Below, piece by piece: positions 47,205-55,251 of a stretch of DNA of 64,000 nt. The stretch is from CAWHYG01 sp963833505. Lineage in GTDB: Bacteria > Eisenbacteria > RBG-16-71-46 > CAIMUX01. Made by a program: the position numbers and the translations under genes. The notes under the pieces are model-generated. The model saw only the letters and a list, made by a program, of their open reading frames with translations, was not told the DNA's origin and did not search any database. The DNA lies in contig CAWHYG010000007.1 in the NCBI GenBank assembly GCA_963833505.1, forward strand, positions 1,426,001 to 1,490,000, given 5' to 3'. Position 1 is the first letter of the stretch; every line of letters starts with the position of its first letter.

Positions 47205-47233
47205 TTGACATATTGAATAATTCGAGCGATAAT
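47205..47233 (+). promoter_or_regulatory. near-consensus sigma-70 promoter of the DUF2089 module
   Basis: TTGACA (47205-47210), a 17-nt spacer and GATAAT (47228-47233) in a locally AT-rich region make the best promoter in the window. The predicted start is about 47240, leaving a leader of about 16 nt. The alternative ATG 47232 lies within the -10 box, which rules it out as the translation start for this transcript. Confidence 0.85.
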
Positions 47234-47255
47234 GATCCAAGAAAGGAATCACGCG

Positions 47256-47606
47256 ATGGACATCTCAAAGATCCGATGCGCCGGATGCGGCCGGGAGATG
47301 ATGCCGACGAGGCTGACCTGCGACTCGTGCAACCTGGTGCTGGACGGGGAGTTCGAGATTCCGGCCCTCGCCCGGCTTCCACTTGAGGATCAGGTCTTCA
47401 TTGTGGCCTTCGTCCGGCACCATGGCTCGATCAAGAAAATGGAGAGCCTCTTCGGGATCAGCTATCCCACGGTCAAGAACCGCCTGAACGCGATCGGCGC
47501 GGAGCTGAACCGGAGCTTTCAGGTCCCATCACCCCATCTGGCCATCCTGGAGCAGCTCGAACAAGGTCGACTGACCGTGGATGAGGCCCTGGAAAGGATC
47601 CGCTGA
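47256..47606 (+). CDS. DUF2089-family putative regulator
   Basis: A 116-aa protein. It has an N-terminal zinc-ribbon-like CAGCGREMMPTRLTCDSC (four cysteines), then a helix-turn-helix-like region FGISYPTVKNRLNAIG, and a C-terminal LEQGRLTVDEALERI helix pair related to the SHOCT-like domain. This is the DUF2089 architecture, thought to be regulatory. ATG 47256 follows AAAGGA, and its promoter is directly upstream. It overlaps the next gene by one base (TGATG) and heads a three-gene unit. Confidence 0.85.
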   Translation: MDISKIRCAGCGREMMPTRLTCDSCNLVLDGEFEIPALARLPLEDQVFIVAFVRHHGSIKKMESLFGISYPTVKNRLNAIGAELNRSFQVPSPHLAILEQLEQGRLTVDEALERIR

Positions 47607-48016
47607 TGATTCCCAGCCTTGGATTCGTCGGTCTCAGCCGGGGCGGGAGACGGCCGATTCCCATTCCGCTGCCGCTTTTCCTGCTCTGGCCGTTCGTGGG
47701 GCTCTGCTGGGTCCTGGCGGAGGTCCCCGGGATCGCTCGCCTGGCTCGAAGGAGCTCTGCGAAGCGGATGGAGCAGCGGATCGAGAGCCCGACCCGAAGG
47801 CACTCCGCAGAGCGAACGGCGGAACGGCTCAACGACCCGACCCGAAGGCGATCCGCGGAGCAAACGGCGCAGGGGCGGAAGAGCCTGCCCCGAAGGCGCT
47901 CGGCGGCGCAAACGGCGCCGTGGCTCAAGGGGGCCGTTCTGGCCTACTGCCAGCTCTCCGGCCTTCGAGTCGATTTCCGTTCGAACGGCCGCCGCGTGGT
48001 CTTGTGGCTGGTCTGA
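47606..48016 (+). CDS. small membrane protein with Arg-rich repeats
   Basis: A 136-aa protein with one or two hydrophobic segments near residues 17-40 (IPIPLPLFLLWPFVGLCWVLA), then about 60 residues made of three 20-residue Arg/Ser/Ala units (PTRRRSAEQTAQG-like; a 60-bp DNA repeat at about 47750-47930), and a C-terminal LSGLRVDFRSNGRRVVLWL segment. No family is certain. Its place between DUF2089 and SHOCT-like genes suggests a membrane partner of that regulatory module. The repeat looks like a recent minisatellite expansion inside a smaller ancestral protein. Confidence 0.65.
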   Translation: MIPSLGFVGLSRGGRRPIPIPLPLFLLWPFVGLCWVLAEVPGIARLARRSSAKRMEQRIESPTRRHSAERTAERLNDPTRRRSAEQTAQGRKSLPRRRSAAQTAPWLKGAVLAYCQLSGLRVDFRSNGRRVVLWLV

Positions 48017-48071
48017 AGCCCGATAGACATCCGATGAACACGGCCGCGCTTGAAACAAAAGGAGGATCGTC

Positions 48072-48491
48072 ATGTCTGCTGAAACCAAGAAAGTCCTGGA
48101 CCTGCTCGCGGAAGGCAAGATCTCAGCCGCCGATGCGGAACGGCTTCTCGAGCGGTTGGCCGCGGCGGGTGAAATCCCCGGCGGCAGGACCGACGTAGGA
48201 GACGAGGAACCGGAGGCTCCGCGCACCGGCAAGCCCAAGTTCCTGCGCGTCGTGGTCAAGAGCGACGAGGGGGACAACGTGAACATCCGCGTTCCCATCG
48301 CGCTCGTCCGCACCGGGCTCAAGCTGACCACCATGATGCCGCCCGAGGCGAGCCAGAAGCTTCAGGAGAAGGGAATCGATCTGAGTCACCTCGGCGACCT
48401 GAAGGGGGAGGACCTGGTCGAAGCGCTCCGCGAGCTCACCGTCGACGTCCACTCGCACGACGGGGATGAAGTGCGCGTCTTCTGCGAGTGA
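48072..48491 (+). CDS. SHOCT-like domain protein
   Basis: A 139-aa soluble protein. The N-terminal 35 residues (VLDLLAEGKISAADAERLLERL) are the SHOCT-like helical hairpin often paired with DUF2089. The remainder contains LRVVVKSDEGDNVNIRVPIALVRTGLKL and ends in a short acidic strand, resembling the N-terminal part of DUF4097/YvlB-like proteins. It is probably a regulatory or envelope-stress accessory. ATG 48072 follows AAAGGAGG, a strong site, 55 nt after the small membrane protein. Confidence 0.8.
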   Translation: MSAETKKVLDLLAEGKISAADAERLLERLAAAGEIPGGRTDVGDEEPEAPRTGKPKFLRVVVKSDEGDNVNIRVPIALVRTGLKLTTMMPPEASQKLQEKGIDLSHLGDLKGEDLVEALRELTVDVHSHDGDEVRVFCE

Positions 48492-48621
48492 CGTGCGCGC
48501 CGCGGTGGCTTCGCGAGGTCGAACGGACCTGTCGCCGGATCGCGAAGCCGGGATTCCGGAGCGGGCCGCGCACCGGACCGTTCGAGGTCCACAGTCGCGG
48601 GTTCACCTGAACAAGCGGCCG

Positions 48622-49073
48622 TCACCTCGACCGCGCCAGCGGTGCGACGCCACTCAACGTCATGCTGCCGTCGCGCTGGAGGATGACCTCCCTGCGCGGG
48701 AGGCCGGCGAAGTCGCTCGGCTCCAACTCCGCGCCGGAGAAGAACTCCGTCTCCTCCGCCACCGCCGCCCGCTCGTACCCCGCCGGCTCCCGCCGCCGCT
48801 TGGCGAGCTGAATACCGAGGATCTCCTCCCGCTCGGCCTTCGACGGCAGCCCTACGAAGAAGATCTCGTCGAACCGCCCCTGCCGCAGAAACTCCGGCGG
48901 TAGACTGTTCAGACCGTTCGCCGTCGCCGCGACGAAGACCGGGCTCTTCTTGTCCTGCAGCCAGGTCAGGAAATACCCAAAGACCCGTTCCGTCACGCCC
49001 CCCCTTGGCCGCCCACGCCCGCGAACCCTTTCTCCACCTCGACGATCCAGAGAACGAGGCCGCGATCGATCAT
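48622..49073 (-). pseudogene. fragment of a Ycf46-like AAA+ ATPase, frameshifted
   Basis: The minus strand reads LVLWIVEVEKGFAGVGGQGG, then after a frame break VTERVFGYFLTWLQDKKSP, VFVAATANGLNSLPPEFLR and GRFDEIFFVGLPSKAERE, ending near FFSGAELE. This is the Walker B to sensor-2 part of Ycf46-type AAA+ proteins. The P-loop half and the C-terminal domain are missing. The Walker B aspartate is valine (WIVEVEKGF instead of WIDEIEKGF), and the frame breaks at a 7-C run (48998-49004) that would need eight. About 145 of roughly 500 codons remain. Confidence 0.75.
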
Positions 49074-49126
49074 GGGATGACGCCGAAGCCGCCCTCCAGG
49101 TCAGGCCAGCAGAGGCGGTAGAGCCG

Positions 49127-50785
49127 TCAGGGCCCGTCGAGGCGCCTCAGGAAGACCAACGGCGGTGCGTCCCCGGCCCGGTCCACGTCGGCCTCGCCGC
49201 TGGGATCGGGGTTGTTCCCCCAGCGGACGTCCGGCGCCTGCACGGGGACGAGCTGCCACTGGTACGCGTGGAGTTCCCGTAGGAAGGCGGGCCAATAGCA
49301 GAACGAGACGCTGCGCCGAAGCACGGCGAACCGGGGAGGCGGGAGGCTCGGGTCCTCGGCTCCGAACGCCACGAGTCCGCCGCGAATCGGGTTTCGCAGG
49401 TAGAACATCAGGGGGACATCCTCGTAGTTGACCAGGATGGGGTCGGTGGGCGCAGCGTTCGCCCGGAGCCATTCCGCCACGAGCCGGTTCGGGTCGGGCC
49501 GCTTCTCGAAGAGCGCGACCCAGAGCGGCCGAAGGTCGGGCCTCGCGCTTAGAGGCCTGGCCGCGGCGGCGCCCGTGGGGAGGAGCGCGGCAACCGGCCA
49601 CGCGGTCCACGACGTGAGCGCCAGCACGGCCACAAGCGCGGCCGCCACGACCGGGGCCCACCGCGCCGGCGCGAGAGCGCGGGCGAGGGCGCCAGCCACC
49701 CAGGCCGCGAGGAAGCAGCCGAGCGGCGTGGCCATGACCACGTAGCGGTGAAAGGACGCCGGCGCGGTCGTGGGCACCCAGACGAGGAGGGCCAGCACGG
49801 CGAGCACGGTTACGGCGGGCAGGCGGCGCTCCCACGGCTCGAGGCCGCGCCACCTCCGGACCAGGAAAGCGGCCCCCGCGGCCAGGACCAGCAGAGGGGC
49901 CACGTACAGGTTCACGTTCGAGAGGTTCCCCAGGAAGCGCCCGGACCATGTCCCTTGCGGCGTCAGCCAGCGGCCCCAGAGCTCGTAGTAGGCGGCGAAG
50001 GGGGCAACCGCTGCCGCCAGGGCCAGGCCCGCGCCGAGGGTGGCGCGGACGGCCCGAGCTCTTGACCTCAGCGCGCCCTCGCGGATCCCCAGGAGGTCCT
50101 CGGAGAGGGCAAACCCGAAGAGGACCGCCCAGACGGGCCAGACCGTGCCGTAGTCGACCTGGAACCAGCACCAAGCGGCCCCCACGAACGCCGCGGCGCC
50201 CCAGCGGCCACCCCGGCGCCAGCGAAGGAAGGTGAGGACCGTCGCCACAAGGAAGAACCCCGACAGCGCGTAGTAGCGACACTGCCTCGCGTGCAGCACC
50301 CACTCGCCGTTGAGCGTGAGGAGGAGGGGTGTGATGATCGGCGCCCAGGGGTCGCGGGAGCCCTTCGCCGCCAGCAAGGAGACCCCGAGGATGGTCAAGA
50401 GCCCGGCCAGGGCGAAGGGAAAGCGCGCGGCCCAGGTGGTGGAGCCGAACAGTCCCTGCGACGCCGCGGCCGCAAGAAACTGGCCCCAGGGGTGCCACTT
50501 CCAGGCGGTGTCGGGCTTGTAGTCGCCCCGGCCGAGGTAGTACGCCACGGCGGCCCGCTCGCTGTGGGTCCGCTGGTCGATGGTCGAGAGGTCCTCGCCC
50601 CCGAAGTTGTCGAGGGTGACGAGGTTGACTCCGTCGAACGCCAGGGGCTTCCCGCATTCGAGCATCCGCCGCGCCAGCAAGGCCGTCGCGGCCTCGTCCT
50701 GCCAGAGGTATCGGTCGCCGAGCCGCCAGAAGAGCGCGAACGCGCCCAGGACGGCGACGGCGAGGATCGGAATCCTCCTCCTCAT
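49127..50785 (-). CDS. GT39/ArnT-like integral membrane glycosyltransferase
   Basis: A 552-aa protein with about 11 hydrophobic helices and a C-terminal soluble domain (about residues 430-552). LGDRYLWQDEAATALLARRML near the start holds the acidic pair in the first periplasmic loop typical of GT-C (PMT_2/ArnT-like) enzymes. It likely transfers a sugar from a polyprenyl-phosphate donor; the acceptor is unknown. ATG 50785 is preceded by GGGGAGCACG. It begins 48 nt after the isomerase-like gene, so it may be the last gene of the etf-led unit, but G/C-rich codon use (GCG, GTC, CTC runs) leaves separate origin possible. Confidence 0.75.
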   Translation of the reverse strand: MRRRIPILAVAVLGAFALFWRLGDRYLWQDEAATALLARRMLECGKPLAFDGVNLVTLDNFGGEDLSTIDQRTHSERAAVAYYLGRGDYKPDTAWKWHPWGQFLAAAASQGLFGSTTWAARFPFALAGLLTILGVSLLAAKGSRDPWAPIITPLLLTLNGEWVLHARQCRYYALSGFFLVATVLTFLRWRRGGRWGAAAFVGAAWCWFQVDYGTVWPVWAVLFGFALSEDLLGIREGALRSRARAVRATLGAGLALAAAVAPFAAYYELWGRWLTPQGTWSGRFLGNLSNVNLYVAPLLVLAAGAAFLVRRWRGLEPWERRLPAVTVLAVLALLVWVPTTAPASFHRYVVMATPLGCFLAAWVAGALARALAPARWAPVVAAALVAVLALTSWTAWPVAALLPTGAAAARPLSARPDLRPLWVALFEKRPDPNRLVAEWLRANAAPTDPILVNYEDVPLMFYLRNPIRGGLVAFGAEDPSLPPPRFAVLRRSVSFCYWPAFLRELHAYQWQLVPVQAPDVRWGNNPDPSGEADVDRAGDAPPLVFLRRLDGP

Positions 50786-50833
50786 CGTGCTCCCCGGTCG
50801 CTGCCGCTCCCGGTGCCGCGAGGCGTGCCGGAT

Positions 50834-51665
50834 CTACTCCGAGTCCTTGAACGAAGGCAGGATCTCCGACTCGGGGATCTCGCCCATTTCGAACTCGAAG
50901 CCGACCTCCTTCAGAATGCTCGATCGAAGGGAAGACGTCCTCGTCGGCCACCTCGAGGGTGATCGTGCAGGAGAGGTCGTTCTCCTGGAGCGACTTGATC
51001 ACCTCGTCGTAGCCGACCACGCCCCGGCCGCAGGCCAGATGCTCGTCTTCCATCCCCTCGTTGTCGTGGACGTGGAGCGAAACGATGTGGTCCTTGAACT
51101 CGTGGATCCACTCCTCGGGCGCCATCCGCGAGAAGCAGGCGGCATGCCCGAGATCGACGCAGAACCGCAGCCAGGGGCTGTTCACGGCGTCGAGCACTTC
51201 CCGCAGGAGCGCCGCGTCCGGCTCGTAGGCGTTCTCGATCGCGAGAACGATCTCCTCGTCCTCGGCCAGCGACACCAGGTCGCGCAGGCTCGTGATCAGG
51301 CGTTCCTTCCACTCCGGGATGTGGCCCGGACGGACGTGGTTCGAAAATCCGCTGTGGAGGATGGCCACCTTGCAGCCCAGGATGGTGCCGATCTCGAGCC
51401 CTTCCATGAGCACTTCCCGGGAATACGCCATCACCCGGGGATCGGCGCAGGAGAGATGCAGCCCGTGGAACGGAAGATGGCAGAACGAGCTGATCTTCCG
51501 GGCGCGAAGCTCCCCGGCCAGCTCCTCCAGCTCCCGGACCGGCACCTCGCGGTTGTACTCGGCGTCGGTCAGGCGGATCTCCACGTTGAGGCCGTGTTCC
51601 TGGTAGAAGCCCAGGTTGCTCTTCAGAGTGCGCAGCGGCTCGCTGCGCGCCAGGCGGAATTTCAC
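50834..51665 (-). CDS. sugar phosphate isomerase/epimerase-like TIM-barrel protein, frameshifted near its end
   Basis: About 276 codons of the AP-endonuclease-2/xylose-isomerase-like barrel family: VEIRLTDAEYNREVP, CHLPFHGLHLS, VAILHSGFSNH, IENAYEPDAALL, CVDLGHAACFS and VSLHVHDNEGMEDEH contain the metal-binding Glu, Asp and His residues. After LEVADEDVFPSIE the frame shifts (50911-50923); the continuing frame gives ILKEVGFEFEMGEIPE and ends at TAG 50834-50836, a natural-looking end. One base too many or two too few is implied. GTG 51665 overlaps the thioesterase TGA (GTGA). Confidence 0.8.
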
Positions 51666-52270
51666 TGCCGTCCTCCCTCCGACGCCCGTCTTGCGGAACC
51701 GGGCGATGGACCTTCCTGGGCGGGACCGGATTTTCCCCCGGTCCCGAGGCGCACTCGGCGCGCCTCCAATTCGCGTAACCGGGCAGCCCGCCGGGCTTCC
51801 GCCTCGGCAAACCGCCTCCGATCCTCGTCGGTCTCGAGCAAGAGCGCCGGGACCTCGGTCGGACGTCCGCTCGGGCCCAGGGCCACGAAGGTCGCATAGG
51901 CTGAAGCGGTGTGCAGCCGGTCCCCGGTGTTCAGGTCCTCGGACTGGACCCGGACGCCGACCTCCATGCTGGTGTGCGCCGCGTGATTCACGGACGCCTG
52001 CAGAATGATGAGCTGGCCCACGCGCACCGGATGATGGAAGTCGACCCGATCCATCGAAGCGGTCACCACCGGCCGCCGGCAGTGCCGGTAGGCCGCGATG
52101 GCCGCCGCCATATCCATCAGATGCATGACTTTTCCGCCCAGGATCGAACCATGGACGTTGGCGTCATTGGGAAGCACCAGCTCGACCATCTCGACTCGCG
52201 ATGCCTGAACGGGCCTGGGTTCCAGCTTATGTCCTCCCGGCGGCCCGGCCGCCGCTCCCGTCGCTGTCAC
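51662..52270 (-). CDS. acyl-CoA thioesterase, YciA/BACH-like hotdog protein
   Basis: A 202-aa hotdog-fold thioesterase. VLPNDANVHGSILGGKVMHLMD carries the catalytic asparagine/aspartate-type motif of the YciA/brain-acyl-CoA-hydrolase group, and VTASMDRVDFHHPVRVGQLI follows. The last 50 residues are Arg/Glu-rich and probably helical. It is joined by GTGA overlaps to etfA upstream and to the isomerase-like gene downstream, so it belongs to the etf unit. Together with EtfAB this points to acyl-CoA turnover. Confidence 0.87.
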   Translation of the reverse strand: MTATGAAAGPPGGHKLEPRPVQASRVEMVELVLPNDANVHGSILGGKVMHLMDMAAAIAAYRHCRRPVVTASMDRVDFHHPVRVGQLIILQASVNHAAHTSMEVGVRVQSEDLNTGDRLHTASAYATFVALGPSGRPTEVPALLLETDEDRRRFAEAEARRAARLRELEARRVRLGTGGKSGPAQEGPSPGSARRASEGGRQ

Positions 52271-53241
52271 GAAGCCTTCACCTTCCGGATCTCTTCCGTG
52301 AGCAGAGGCAGCACCTCAAACACATCCCCGACGATCCCGTAATCGGCCGCCTTGAAGATGGGAGCATCCGGATCCTTGTTCACCGCCACGATGCAGCCGG
52401 ACGTGCGCATTCCGGCGAGATGCTGGATGGCGCCGCTGATGCCGCACGCGACGTACAGCTTGGGAGCCACCGTGACTCCGGTCTGTCCGACCTGGTGCTG
52501 GTGCTCGATCCAGCCGGCATCCACGACCGCCCGCGAGGCTCCGACCGCTCCGCCCAGAGCCTTGGCCAGCGCCTCGACCAAATGGAAGTTTTCCGGACCG
52601 CGAAGACCGCGGCCGCCGGAGACGACGATTTCGGCCTCTTGAAGGTCGATGGTTTCGCCCGCGCCGCGCGCGATCTCGACCACCCGGGCCCGCGGCGCCG
52701 GGCCGCCGGCCAGCGGCATCGCCTCCGCCTTGACCTTGGCGCCGGTCTGCGCGGCCGGAGCATGCGTCCCCGGACGCACCGTGGCCACCACGCCGGCGGA
52801 TGCAGGCGCCTTCCAGGTCCCGAACACCTTCCCGCCGTACATCGACTTTCGCGCGACGTAGCCGTCGCCGTCGCGGGCCAGGGACAGGCACTCGCTGAGG
52901 AGGGCGCATCCGCGACGCGCCGCCACGCTTGGTCCGAGGTCGCGGCCCATCGCGCTCGACGGAAAGAGCGTCAGGGCAGGCTTTCCCGCTTCCATGGCCG
53001 CCGCGATCTGCCGGACGTAGACCTCCGGAGTCGCGTATTCGAGCGAGGGATCATCCACCGTCCACAGACGGTCGACGCCCCGGTCCGCGATCGCATCCGC
53101 GACTGCGGCGATCCCCCGGCCGAGCACGAGCGCCTGCACCTCGCCGCCGTCCGCGAGCGCCCGGGCCAGGCCGAGAAGCTCCAAGACCGACTTCTTGAGC
53201 GCCCCTTCCCTTTGCTCCGCGAATACCAGGACCGATCCCAT
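52267..53241 (-). CDS. etfA: electron transfer flavoprotein alpha subunit
   Basis: A 324-aa protein binding FAD in the EtfAB heterodimer, which passes electrons from acyl-CoA dehydrogenases to the quinone pool. The C-terminal FAD domain shows SGGRGLRGPENFHLVE, DAGWIEHQHQVGQTG, KLYVACGISGAIQHLAGM and AVNKDPDAPIF. The N-terminal domain contains KSMYGGKVFGTW. ATG 53241 lies 78 nt after etfB. The stop overlaps the thioesterase start (GTGA). Confidence 0.95.
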   Translation of the reverse strand: MGSVLVFAEQREGALKKSVLELLGLARALADGGEVQALVLGRGIAAVADAIADRGVDRLWTVDDPSLEYATPEVYVRQIAAAMEAGKPALTLFPSSAMGRDLGPSVAARRGCALLSECLSLARDGDGYVARKSMYGGKVFGTWKAPASAGVVATVRPGTHAPAAQTGAKVKAEAMPLAGGPAPRARVVEIARGAGETIDLQEAEIVVSGGRGLRGPENFHLVEALAKALGGAVGASRAVVDAGWIEHQHQVGQTGVTVAPKLYVACGISGAIQHLAGMRTSGCIVAVNKDPDAPIFKAADYGIVGDVFEVLPLLTEEIRKVKAS

Positions 53242-53319
53242 CGACTCCGGCTCCTTCCCCAGACCCTCTCCAGCCGATCTTCGACCCGAATCTCTCCGAT
53301 CGCGCGCCTCGCTTCGGAC

Positions 53320-54099
53320 CTAGAGCACCTTCGCTTCGTCGCGGAGCAGGGCCACCAGCTTCTGCACCGCTTCCCGCGACTCTCCGGTGAGGACCTTCCC
53401 GGCCGCCCGCGGCGGCGGATACTCCAGCGCAGCCAGCGACGCGCCCGCGCCCATGTCGCCGGCGTCCAAGCCGAGCGAGGCCAGGTCCTGCGACTCGAGA
53501 GGCTTCTTCTTCGCCGCCATGATCCCCTTCAAGGACGCGTATCGCGGCTCGTTCAGGCCCTTGTTCGCGGTGAGAACGGCCGGCAGATCGACGTCGATCA
53601 CTTCCGCGCCCCCCTCGATTTCGCGATGCACCCGCAGGCGGTTCTCTGCGGTCGCTTCCAGCTTGGACACGACCGAGACGTGCGGCAGATCCAGGAACTC
53701 CGCCACCTCCACCCCCACGGCGGAGTTCTCCTGGTCGATCGAAACCTTCCCGCAGAGGATCAGGTCCGGCTCCAGCTTCTTCAGGACCGCGGCCAGCGCC
53801 TTCGCCACGAAGGAGCAGGGCGCCGCCGCCATCGCCTCGTCCCGGATCAGGACCGCGCGATCGGCTCCCAGCGCCAGGCAGGTCCTAAGAGCCTCCTCGG
53901 CCTTGGGAGAGCCGGCGGAGACCGCGGTCAACTCGCCGCCGAACTTCTCCTTGAGCTGCAGGCCGGCCTCGAGCGCGTATTCGTCGTAGGGGTTGACGAC
54001 GAAGGAGACCTCAGCCGGATCGATGGAACGGCCGTCGCCCGCGATCCGGATGCGCGCTTCGGAACCAGGCACCTGCTTGACCAGAACGACGATCTTCAA
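53320..54099 (-). CDS. etfB: electron transfer flavoprotein beta subunit
   Basis: A 259-aa partner of EtfA. KIVVLVKQVPGSEARIRI at the start, VVNPYDEYALEAGLQL, the AMP-binding-side LALGADRAVLI and the signature LCGKVSIDQENSAVGVEVAEF are present. The family starts at MKIVV, so TTG 54099 was chosen, with GGGAGG 4 nt before it; the longer reading from 54201 adds 34 unconserved residues. It is the first gene of the etfB-etfA-thioesterase-isomerase unit. Confidence 0.94.
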   Translation of the reverse strand: MKIVVLVKQVPGSEARIRIAGDGRSIDPAEVSFVVNPYDEYALEAGLQLKEKFGGELTAVSAGSPKAEEALRTCLALGADRAVLIRDEAMAAAPCSFVAKALAAVLKKLEPDLILCGKVSIDQENSAVGVEVAEFLDLPHVSVVSKLEATAENRLRVHREIEGGAEVIDVDLPAVLTANKGLNEPRYASLKGIMAAKKKPLESQDLASLGLDAGDMGAGASLAALEYPPPRAAGKVLTGESREAVQKLVALLRDEAKVL

Positions 54100-54369
54100 G
54101 CTCCCTCCCGGGATGTTCCCCGCGGCCGCAGGCAAGGCCCGCCAAAACGCAAAGAGTCCCCTCGCGGCCCCCTTCCCGGAAGCCGCGCCAGGCAGAACCA
54201 AGATGCAAAACTAACAAATCCGCCGGAGAGGAGCAACAACCTCGCGATCTTCCATCGCGGCGGGGTGAGACGGCGCCCTGGCGGCGATGCAGACGGACCA
54301 ACCGGTCGAGACGGCTCCACCCATCAAGGAGCCAGGATCGTGACGCCCTGCCGGCGAGTCGGGACGGCA
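54100..54369. other. upstream region of the etf unit
   Basis: No gene is seen. An AT-rich patch at about 54205-54225 lies in the minus-strand promoter position for etfB: TTGTTG and TGTTAG with 17-nt spacing, a weak match that would give a leader of about 100 nt. Confidence 0.35.
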
Positions 54370-54476
54370 CCTCATCATTCCGGGCCGGACGGCACGGGCA
54401 GCGAGATCAGCTACGCGGAGGTCCCGACGAGCGAAGACCGCCTCATCACTCCGGGCCGGACGGCACCGGCAGCGAG
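54370..54476. repeat. 36-bp direct duplication of the lipoprotein gene's 3' end
   Basis: 54370-54405 and 54441-54476 are identical at 34 of 36 positions. The second copy contains the last ten codons and stop of the lipoprotein gene; the first lies just beyond its end. The unit period is 71 bp. It is a recent tandem duplication of a gene terminus. Confidence 0.8.
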
Positions 54477-55246
54477 GCTTCGCCGACCTCCTTCCATCCG
54501 GCCGGACGCAGCGGCTCCGTCCGGATCGAGGACCGGCCGATCCGATCGCATCGCGTCAGCTCGGCGCGAACCTGCAGGCTCTCGGCCGCAGCCTCGAAAT
54601 CGACGACCGACGGCAGCCAGTCGCCGTCCAGACGGACGTACCGCTCCATCGAGGCGATCAAGACCGGCGAGCCATCCTCGTCAATCTGCAAACGGCGAAC
54701 CACGCCGTGCCGGATGTCGACGGTGACTTCAGCCCGGAGCGGGGTCCCTTCCAGCGTTCCGGCGATCCGCCAGTCTCCGGCGGCCACGCTTCCGGGGCCG
54801 TCTGGCACGAACGACCGAAGCAAAGCGGACGGCTGGAGCGCCCAGGCCAGAGCCCGCGCCCAGGCGCTCGGATTCATGCGCACCCAGTCAATCCGGCCCC
54901 GCGGGCTGATCCAGTAGGCACCCTGCCGGTTCAAGAGCAGCTCGCAGGAATCCGGCCCGGCGATCAACACGAACGCCGGGCTGAAGGCGCCGACCCGCGT
55001 GTTCAGCCGGAGCGTATCCGGCAGCGCCACTTTCAGCGTTCCGTCCAGGGTGCCGCGGCCGTCCCGCGAACGCAGGATGAGCCTGACGTCCGCATCGAAC
55101 GGCCCGGGAGCAGGCGCCGATCTCAGCAAGGCGAGCCAGGCTTCCGGCAGGGCCGACGCCTCCACCCGGGGAAGCGGAGGCGGCCCGGTCGCGCATCCGC
55201 TGAGACAAGCCAGGGCGACTGTGAGGATCGCCAGAAGGCCACGCAT
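54446..55246 (-). CDS. LolA/LolB-like or DUF4292-like lipoprotein
   Basis: A 266-aa lipoprotein: MRGLLAILTVALACLSGC gives a short signal peptide with lipobox LSGC. The mature part contains beta-rich segments (DADVRLILRSRDGRGTLDGTLK, YWISPRGRIDWVRMN, RRLQIDEDGSPVLIASMERY) typical of outer-membrane lipoproteins with the LolA/LolB-type half-barrel (DUF4292). A role in lipoprotein or lipid handling is inferred. ATG 55246 was chosen for the clean lipobox; ATG 55300 would overlap the upstream gene by 49 nt. It starts 5 nt after the CoA-binding gene's stop. Confidence 0.7.
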   Translation of the reverse strand: MRGLLAILTVALACLSGCATGPPPLPRVEASALPEAWLALLRSAPAPGPFDADVRLILRSRDGRGTLDGTLKVALPDTLRLNTRVGAFSPAFVLIAGPDSCELLLNRQGAYWISPRGRIDWVRMNPSAWARALAWALQPSALLRSFVPDGPGSVAAGDWRIAGTLEGTPLRAEVTVDIRHGVVRRLQIDEDGSPVLIASMERYVRLDGDWLPSVVDFEAAAESLQVRAELTRCDRIGRSSIRTEPLRPAGWKEVGEASLPVPSGPE

Positions 55247-55251
55247 CCGTC

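Noticed and set aside
47232..47255. Earlier ATG for the DUF2089 gene
   Set aside because: It lies inside the -10 hexamer of the near-consensus promoter; ATG 47256 has the ribosome-binding site.
49101..51665. Single 854-residue protein starting at the isomerase-like gene
   Set aside because: Only the first 250 residues are conserved; the rest is an out-of-frame reading of the GT39 gene caused by a local indel.
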